NCBI GenBank assembly: GCA_023146355.1
Contig: JAGLCH010000251.1
Span: 1 to 12,430, forward strand
DNA length: 12,430 nt
Direction: 5' to 3'
DNA from: Bacteriovoracaceae bacterium
GTDB taxonomy: Bacteria; Bdellovibrionota; Bacteriovoracia; Bacteriovoracales; Bacteriovoracaceae
This document shows positions 8,062-12,430 of the stretch, piece by piece (the stretch's first letter is position 1; the number at the start of each line of letters is the position of its first letter). The notes beneath the pieces were generated by a model. That model did no database searches. It was not told where the DNA came from and saw only the letters and a program-made list of their open reading frames with translations. Position numbers and translations under genes: made by a program.

Positions 8062-8093
8062 AATAATCTCGTTATTATCGGGAACCTGTCCCC
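8062..8093. promoter_or_regulatory. Two small inverted repeats in the superoxide reductase/ffh spacer
   Basis: AATAA-5-TTATT (8062-8076) is followed closely by GGGA-5-TCCC (8080-8092, extended by one C). They lie 29-60 bases upstream of the superoxide reductase ATG, where an operator or 5' UTR structure could be. The first is only loosely like Fur or PerR boxes and fails several consensus positions; the second is a GC-rich island in AT-rich DNA. No regulator can be named. Confidence 0.25.
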
Positions 8094-8195
8094 TAATCTT
8101 TTCTTAATTCTTTATTAATATCGCCCAAACTCCCCGATAATTGAAATTGATTGGCCCTATTTCTTGATAAATTTGAATTATGATGCCGCGAATCC

Positions 8196-8224
8196 TTGAT
8201 GGATGGATCTCTATCGTTTACTAT
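8196..8224 (+). promoter_or_regulatory. Likely sigma-70 type promoter for ffh
   Basis: TTGATG (8196-8201) and TACTAT (8219-8224) are separated by 17 bases, each matching 4 of 6 consensus bases. This predicts a start near 8231 and a leader of about 30 bases containing the AAGGA ribosome site (8251-8255). It would drive ffh and possibly rpsP and khpA. Confidence 0.45.
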
Positions 8225-8262
8225 TTGCAAGCATTTAAGACTAATAGAATAAGGATAGATAG

Positions 8263-9666
8263 ATGTTTGACAACCTGAGTGAGAAGTTTGACTCCGCCTT
8301 TAAACACCTGCGTGGTAAGGGGAAGATCTCAGAAAGTAATATTGACGACACACTTAAAGAGGTCAAAACAGCGCTTTTAGAAGCAGATGTTAACTTTAAA
8401 GTGGTAAAAAACTTTGTTAATGCAGTTAAAGAGACGGCGCTTGGTGAAAAAGTAATAGCGGGCGTCAATCCTGGAGAGCAGTTCGTTAAGATCATGCACG
8501 ACGAGCTAACAACTCTAATGGGTGATGAGAATAATGATCTCAATATAAATCGACCAGGGGTCTCTCCCATAATAGTTGTTGGACTGAACGGTCAGGGCAA
8601 GACAACCTTTTCCGGTAAGCTCGCCCTTTTCCTTCGCAACAAAAAAGAAAAAGATGTTCTCTTGGTACCTGCAGACACGTTCAGACCTGCTGCTAAGGAC
8701 CAATTGATCACATTGGCAAAAAACATAGGTGTGGATTATTTTGATTCAGATCTAAAAATGGCCCCAAAGGATATCGCACTTGCCGCTATGGCCGATGCCG
8801 AAATAAGAGGGAAAAATATTGTCATCATCGATACTGCAGGACGCCTTCACATCGACGAGCAGTTGATGGCAGAGCTAAAAGAAGTTTGTGATGTCATGGC
8901 CAAGTTTAATCCTGAAGTCTTAATGGTTGCCGATGCCATGACTGGTCAGGAAGCAGTAAATGTTGCTAAAACATTCCATGCTCAGATTGAACTTACGGGG
9001 ATAGTCCTCTCTAAGATGGATTCCGATGCTCGTGGTGGAGCGGCGCTTTCAATTAAGCATGTAACTGGTGTTCCTATCCGTTTTGTATCTGTTGGCGAGA
9101 AGATGAAAGATCTTGAACTCTTTCACCCCGATAGAATGGCCAAGCGTATTTTAGATATGGGAGATGTTGTCTCTCTGGTTGAAAAAGCTGAAGATGTCAT
9201 TGACGAAAAACAAGCTGAAAATATGATGAAGAACCTCGAAAAGGGGAAATTCACTGTTGACGACTTTATGCAGCAAATGGGAATGATTTCAAAGCTGGGT
9301 TCAATGAGCTCAATTTTGAAAATGATCCCAGGAATGGGGGGGATGCTTCGCCAAGTGGGAGACTTAAGTCCCGCTGAAGATGAGATGAAGCGGATGAAAA
9401 TTATTATCTCTTCTATGACCAAGCAGGAGAGAAACGACTACAAGTTAGTTAAGGCCCGTCGCCTTGAGCGAATCGCTCGTGGATCTGGCACAACAAACCA
9501 CCAAGTCACTGATTTCCTTAAGAAATTTTCCCAGATGGAAAAAATGATGGGAGGGATGATGCAGATGATGAAGGGTGGAGCGCCTGGAATGCCCGGACTT
9601 CCCGGTGGAAAACAGAAGAAGAAAGGAAAGAGTAAAGGACCGTGGGGAAATAAGTACTTTAAGTGA
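8263..9666 (+). CDS. ffh: Signal recognition particle GTPase Ffh (SRP54)
   Basis: Ffh binds 4.5S RNA and hydrophobic signal sequences on nascent chains and delivers ribosomes to FtsY at the membrane. The 467-residue length is normal. The N-domain helical bundle covers 1-95. GTPase motifs follow in order: P-loop GLNGQGKTT (107-115), DTFRPAA (138-144), DTAGR (190-194), SKMD (250-253) and GEK (278-280). The M-domain (about 300-467) has the RNA-binding RIARGSGTT segment (404-411 region), a Met-rich signal-binding stretch (425-436) and a basic Gly/Lys tail. The M-domain separates it from FtsY, although the P-loop Asn109 is more FtsY-like than the usual GLQG form. AAGGA lies 7 bases before the ATG. 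rpsP and khpA follow on the same strand, a common grouping. Confidence 0.97.
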   Translation: MFDNLSEKFDSAFKHLRGKGKISESNIDDTLKEVKTALLEADVNFKVVKNFVNAVKETALGEKVIAGVNPGEQFVKIMHDELTTLMGDENNDLNINRPGVSPIIVVGLNGQGKTTFSGKLALFLRNKKEKDVLLVPADTFRPAAKDQLITLAKNIGVDYFDSDLKMAPKDIALAAMADAEIRGKNIVIIDTAGRLHIDEQLMAELKEVCDVMAKFNPEVLMVADAMTGQEAVNVAKTFHAQIELTGIVLSKMDSDARGGAALSIKHVTGVPIRFVSVGEKMKDLELFHPDRMAKRILDMGDVVSLVEKAEDVIDEKQAENMMKNLEKGKFTVDDFMQQMGMISKLGSMSSILKMIPGMGGMLRQVGDLSPAEDEMKRMKIIISSMTKQERNDYKLVKARRLERIARGSGTTNHQVTDFLKKFSQMEKMMGGMMQMMKGGAPGMPGLPGGKQKKKGKSKGPWGNKYFK

Positions 9667-9684
9667 GTTCAACTCGCTTGAGTG

Positions 9685-9713
9685 TTGACTTCTGCTGGGT
9701 TTTACTTTAATAA
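9685..9713 (+). promoter_or_regulatory. Possible promoter before rpsP
   Basis: TTGACT (9685-9690) is a good -35 match, but at 17 bases the -10 is only TAATAA (9708-9713). No terminator separates ffh from rpsP, so read-through from ffh plus an internal promoter is plausible. The hexamer could be chance. Confidence 0.28.
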
Positions 9714-9768
9714 CATACTTTATACAATTTACCGGTTGAGTAAAAAAACGTTAATGATGGAGTTGTAA

Positions 9769-10020
9769 ATGATTAAAATTAGATTGGCCCGTGGTGGTAG
9801 AGTACATAAGCCTGTTTATACTATCGTAGCCGCTGATGCACGTATGCCTCGTGATGGTCGCTTTCTTGAGAAACTTGGACAGTACAATCCACATGAGCCT
9901 CAAGAGCTTAAAAATATCAAGACAGAGTCTATTGCAAAATGGATCAAAAATGGTGCTGAGTATACAGATACTGTGAAGTCACTTTTTAGAAAACATAACA
10001 TTGAGATTAATCTTAAGTAA
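9769..10020 (+). CDS. rpsP: 30S ribosomal protein S16
   Basis: The 83-residue protein has the standard S16 N-terminus: MIKIRLARGG, then YTIVAADARMPRDGRF and EKLGQYNP. S16 binds 16S rRNA early in assembly of the 30S body. Length is typical (about 80-90). GGAG (9759-9762) lies 6 bases before the ATG. It is 102 bases after ffh and 45 bases before khpA, consistent with one transcription unit. Confidence 0.97.
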   Translation: MIKIRLARGGRVHKPVYTIVAADARMPRDGRFLEKLGQYNPHEPQELKNIKTESIAKWIKNGAEYTDTVKSLFRKHNIEINLK

Positions 10021-10065
10021 GTTATTGGTTTTACTATCGTAAACTTTTTTAAAAAGTAGGTTTTT

Positions 10066-10308
10066 ATGTCTCATGAACTCAAGGACCTAATACAGTATAT
10101 TTCTGAAGCACTGGTAGATATTCCAGATTCAGTAAATGTAACTGAGATCATTGGTGAGCAAACGACTGTAATTGAGCTTAAGGTTGATAAAACTGACCTT
10201 GGCAAGGTTATCGGAAAGCAGGGTAAAACTGCTAAAGCTCTTAGAACGATCCTAAATGCAGCTTCAACAAAGCTAAAAAAGAGATCAGTTCTACAGATTA
10301 TTGAGTAA
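10066..10308 (+). CDS. khpA: KH-domain RNA-binding protein KhpA (YlqC family)
   Basis: This 80-residue protein is a single KH domain with the RNA-binding GxxG loop in LGKVIGKQGKTAKALR. KhpA proteins bind small and messenger RNAs and in several bacteria work with KhpB (Jag); khpB is not in this window. The length and the position just after rpsP are usual for the family. A TAGG sits 5 bases before the ATG. It is the last gene of the ffh unit, with a terminator 28 bases downstream, whereas rimM and trmD often follow in other bacteria. Confidence 0.93.
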   Translation: MSHELKDLIQYISEALVDIPDSVNVTEIIGEQTTVIELKVDKTDLGKVIGKQGKTAKALRTILNAASTKLKKRSVLQIIE

Positions 10309-10335
10309 ATTCAATTATTTAATAAGTAGTTATAG

Positions 10336-10368
10336 AAAAAAGGACAACTTCGGTTGGCCTTTTTTTTT
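10336..10368 (+). terminator. Rho-independent terminator after khpA
   Basis: GGACAAC and GTTGGCC form a stem with one A-G mismatch around a UUCG tetraloop closed by C-G. It is flanked by A6 and followed by nine T and, after GGC, seven more T. A/T pairing lengthens the stem. It ends the ffh-rpsP-khpA transcript 28 bases after khpA. Confidence 0.92.
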
Positions 10369-10379
10369 GGCTTTTTTTG

Positions 10380-10409
10380 TTGCTGTGAGTTCGGTTTACC
10401 CTTTATAAT
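10380..10409 (+). promoter_or_regulatory. Promoter for the response regulator / double-SIS pair
   Basis: A perfect TATAAT (10404-10409) has TTGCTG (10380-10385, 3 of 6) 18 bases upstream, directly after the terminator T-tract. Transcription would start near 10416, about 23 bases before the ATG at 10439, with GGAG (10430-10433) in the leader. The preceding strong terminator makes a separate promoter necessary. Confidence 0.5.
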
Positions 10410-10438
10410 GATGGTAATCATAATTTAACGGAGCATTT

Positions 10439-10828
10439 ATGGGATATGACAATATTAAGGTCTTGATTATTGACGATGAAGAAGATCTAGCTGAGCTGTG
10501 TGCTGAGTCTTTTGAGTCTGAGGGTCTTGAAAATGTAAGTTTTGTTGTATCTCCAACAGAGGCACTTAAAATTATCGAGGACCAGAGTGTAGATGTTATT
10601 CTTTCAGATGCTACTATGCCTGAGATGGATGGATATGAGCTCTATAAGAGAGTTAAGGAAATATATAAAGATAGAAAATATCTTTTCTACTTTATTACTG
10701 GCTCAGTAAGTATTGGGCAAAAAGAAGTCGAAGAACTTGGAGCAACAGGACTGATCTCAAAGCCTTTTGATTTAGATGAGTTGGTTGAACGGGTTAAGGT
10801 TGATATCGATAAATACCTAATAAAATAG
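10439..10828 (+). CDS. Stand-alone receiver-domain response regulator (CheY-like fold)
   Basis: The 129-residue protein is a lone phospho-receiver domain with no DNA-binding or enzymatic output domain. The acidic pocket is Asp12-Asp13 (IIDDEEDL). The phospho-acceptor is Asp57 (LSDATMPEMDGYEL), the switch Thr is Thr87 (FITGS), and the conserved lysine is Lys108 (SKPF). The usual aromatic switch residue near position 105 appears to be Leu-Ile. It would take a phosphoryl group from a histidine kinase that is not in this window and act by protein contact. GGAG lies 5 bases before the ATG. The next gene starts 9 bases after its stop, so the two are almost certainly co-transcribed and the double-SIS protein is a candidate partner. 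CheY proper is unlikely, as there are no chemotaxis genes nearby. Confidence 0.92.
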   Translation: MGYDNIKVLIIDDEEDLAELCAESFESEGLENVSFVVSPTEALKIIEDQSVDVILSDATMPEMDGYELYKRVKEIYKDRKYLFYFITGSVSIGQKEVEELGATGLISKPFDLDELVERVKVDIDKYLIK

Positions 10829-10837
10829 CAGCAACTT

Positions 10838-12379
10838 ATGAACCCCGCTGACAAGGCCCTAGAGTTTTTCAAAGTTAAAAAGCATTTTCAACTTGGTTCT
10901 TTGCCCACTGAGCAGGTGCATCCTGATACAGTCAATTTAAGTAACGATTCAAAAACTAATCTTGAGAAGGGAATTTCTTCTCTTAAGTCTCTTGATCTGC
11001 ATCTTTTGCAGGTAATGTGGGATAAGCGTTCAGAGCTCATTCCACTTCTTGATGATATAAGAAGTACTATTGGGTCAGGGGGGCGTATCTTTCTATGTGG
11101 CTGCGGTGCCACTGGCCGGCTTTCAATTGTTCTTGAAACATTATGGCACGAGCAACACTCAGGTCGGCCTCTTGAGAAAACAGTAGTTGGTTTTATGGCC
11201 GGGGGGGATTGCGCTCTTATTAAATCGATAGAGAAGTTTGAAGACTTCCCTGAATTTGGGGCAAGACAATTAACTGATTTAGGCTTCGGTAAAAATGATC
11301 TTCTTATAAGTACGACGGAGGGAGGTGAAACTCCTTTTGTTATTGGTGCCACTGAGGAAGCTACGCGTATTTCTAAAAGGAAACCTTATTTTCTATACTG
11401 CAATCCTGACGATATTCTTAAATCTACTGCCGAGAGATCAAGGCGAGTAATAGAGTCCTCCTCTATTTTGAAAATAAACCTAACCGTTGGTCCCATGGGA
11501 CTTGCGGGTAGTACTAGGATGCAGGCCTCCTCAATTTTAATGCTAGCAGTTGGTCTTGGACTAAACTTTTATAATAAAAATTTTGAACTCCTTGAGATCG
11601 AACTGAAAAAGTTTATTGATGCTGTTCAAAAGATAGACTTTTTTTCTCTCATTCCTTTTATCGAAAGAGAGTCTGAGATTTATCAAAATAGTGAATATCT
11701 CTTTTATGAATGCAATGATGTTTACGGCATCACGATCATTACAGATACCACTGAACGCTCGCCGACTTTTAGTCTTCATGGGTTTGAAAATACTGCTGAC
11801 AGTGAAAAATCTCCCTGCCTTTGTTACCTTCTTTTTTCACATTGTAAAAGCTCTGAAGAAGCATGGTGTGAGCTTCTTCGTCGGGAACCTCGTACATTTA
11901 AATGGGGTGATGTAGATTTTAAAACTGATGCGACTAGAATCTTAGGATATGATTTTTCGGAGTCTTTAATTGTGAGAAGGGCGAAGATGACAGGATCAGC
12001 TGATCACCGCTTCTCTATTTTTCAAAAAGAAAATGGGATCGAATGTGCTCTCGATAATATTGCAACAACAATACCATATCGAAGTGAGTATAATCTTTTC
12101 GAGCATACTCTTTTAAAGTTTTTACTCAATATCCACTCTACTCTTGTTATGGGGCGTATGGGGCGCTACCGAAATAATATTATGACCTGGGTACGGCCAA
12201 GCAATAATAAACTTATTGATCGAACAGTTCGCTATATTATGACGTTACTTGCTGAAAGTGACATTGCGCCAGACTACGACGATCTTGTCGAGCGTTGCTA
12301 CAATGCGATGGAAACGACTAAGGATGATGAGTCTATTGTCGAGCACATCTGCTCACAGTTTACTGCACAAAAGGATTGA
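10838..12379 (+). CDS. Double-SIS sugar-phosphate-binding protein, GKRP (GCKR)-like / MurQ superfamily
   Basis: This 513-residue protein belongs to the MurQ/GKRP branch of SIS proteins. SIS domain 1 (about 60-240) has GGRIFLCGCGATGR (81-94), FMAGGDCALIKSIEKFED (119-136), GGETPFV (162-168) and the hallmark GPMGLAGSTRMQ (218-229). About 180 residues of a second SIS-like region follow (YLFYECNDVYGITII, 287-301). Then comes LNIHSTLVMGRMG (430-442) and PSNNKLIDR (454-462), equivalent to the MurQ/GKRP C-terminal motif. MurQ (about 300 residues) joins these motifs directly; GKRP (about 625) separates them by a second SIS domain, as here. Glu132 matches the second catalytic Glu of MurQ, but the first (Glu83 of E. 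coli MurQ) aligns with Leu102, so etherase activity is doubtful. No good ribosome site precedes the ATG, which lies 9 bases after the receiver gene, suggesting translational coupling. The role, perhaps a sugar-phosphate sensor or kinase inhibitor, is inference. Confidence 0.85.
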   Translation: MNPADKALEFFKVKKHFQLGSLPTEQVHPDTVNLSNDSKTNLEKGISSLKSLDLHLLQVMWDKRSELIPLLDDIRSTIGSGGRIFLCGCGATGRLSIVLETLWHEQHSGRPLEKTVVGFMAGGDCALIKSIEKFEDFPEFGARQLTDLGFGKNDLLISTTEGGETPFVIGATEEATRISKRKPYFLYCNPDDILKSTAERSRRVIESSSILKINLTVGPMGLAGSTRMQASSILMLAVGLGLNFYNKNFELLEIELKKFIDAVQKIDFFSLIPFIERESEIYQNSEYLFYECNDVYGITIITDTTERSPTFSLHGFENTADSEKSPCLCYLLFSHCKSSEEAWCELLRREPRTFKWGDVDFKTDATRILGYDFSESLIVRRAKMTGSADHRFSIFQKENGIECALDNIATTIPYRSEYNLFEHTLLKFLLNIHSTLVMGRMGRYRNNIMTWVRPSNNKLIDRTVRYIMTLLAESDIAPDYDDLVERCYNAMETTKDDESIVEHICSQFTAQKD

Positions 12380-12430
12380 GTTTCATCTCATTGCCAATAG
12401 TTGTTCCAGGGCCGTGCCCAGTAACTACAA
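12360..12430 (-). CDS. Metallo-beta-lactamase-fold hydrolase, C-terminal end (GloC/YcbL or glyoxalase II type), partial
   Basis: The last 22 codons and the TAA of a minus-strand gene enter from the right edge. They read VVTGHGPGTTIG, a few residues, then NPFVQ and stop. GHGP-TT-G and a terminal NPF are typical of GloC/YcbL-type hydroxyacylglutathione hydrolases, in which the GHG histidine is a metal ligand. The stop lies inside the end of the double-SIS gene, so the two genes converge with a 20-base overlap (12360-12379). The evidence is only these residues, so family is likely and substrate unknown. Confidence 0.72.
   Translation of the reverse strand, partial: VVTGHGPGTTIGNEMKLNPFVQ

Noticed and set aside
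10043..10057. Palindrome ACTTTTT-T-AAAAAGT between rpsP and khpA as a terminator or operator
   Set aside because: It is nearly pure A/T, has a one-base loop that cannot form a hairpin properly, and sits against the khpA ribosome site; likely chance in AT-rich DNA.
10888..11352. Long minus-strand frame opposite the double-SIS gene
   Set aside because: It is antisense to strongly conserved SIS motifs, and its product is Ser/Pro/Arg-rich without recognisable domain or start signal.
10838..12379. Annotation as MurQ (N-acetylmuramic acid 6-phosphate etherase)
   Set aside because: The protein is about 200 residues longer than MurQ, has an extra SIS-like region between the two hallmark motifs, and lacks the first catalytic Glu. 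GKRP-like is the better label.

Overview
The window (about 40% G+C by eye) looks like chromosomal DNA of a Gram-negative bacterium. Ffh, RpsP and KhpA form a normal housekeeping block. The left third encodes a very large cysteine-rich lipoprotein and a secreted coiled-coil protein. Low G+C, big unique envelope proteins, and an ffh-rpsP-khpA order seen in former deltaproteobacteria suggest a Bdellovibrio-like lineage (Bacteriovorax/Halobacteriovorax type). That placement is inference; no rRNA or other marker settles it.

Minus strand, left of about 8.03 kb, read right to left: a one-iron superoxide reductase with its own terminator; a DusB-type tRNA-dihydrouridine synthase; a 719-residue secreted protein with a highly charged body and an aromatic/glycine-rich tail; and a giant lipoprotein of at least 1322 residues whose reading frame stays open through base 1. 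The last two face the same way with no recognisable terminator between them and may form a cell-envelope locus. Neither belongs to a family I can name.

Plus strand, right of about 8.26 kb: ffh (SRP GTPase), rpsP (ribosomal protein S16) and khpA (KH-domain RNA-binding protein). They are closed by a strong UUCG-loop terminator, so the usual downstream genes rimM, trmD and rplS are not here. A new promoter then serves a stand-alone receiver-domain response regulator. Nine bases after it comes a 513-residue double-SIS protein that resembles the vertebrate glucokinase regulatory protein (GKRP/GCKR) more than the MurNAc-6-phosphate etherase MurQ. At the right edge the 3' end of a minus-strand metallo-beta-lactamase-fold hydrolase (GloC/YcbL type) overlaps the end of the double-SIS gene by 20 bases.

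The two places most likely to hold undescribed biology are the receiver plus GKRP-like pair (10.4-12.4 kb) and the giant lipoprotein plus secreted-protein pair (1-6.3 kb). No RNA genes, CRISPR arrays, insertion sequences or phage genes were seen. No gene-free stretch exceeds about 230 bases.
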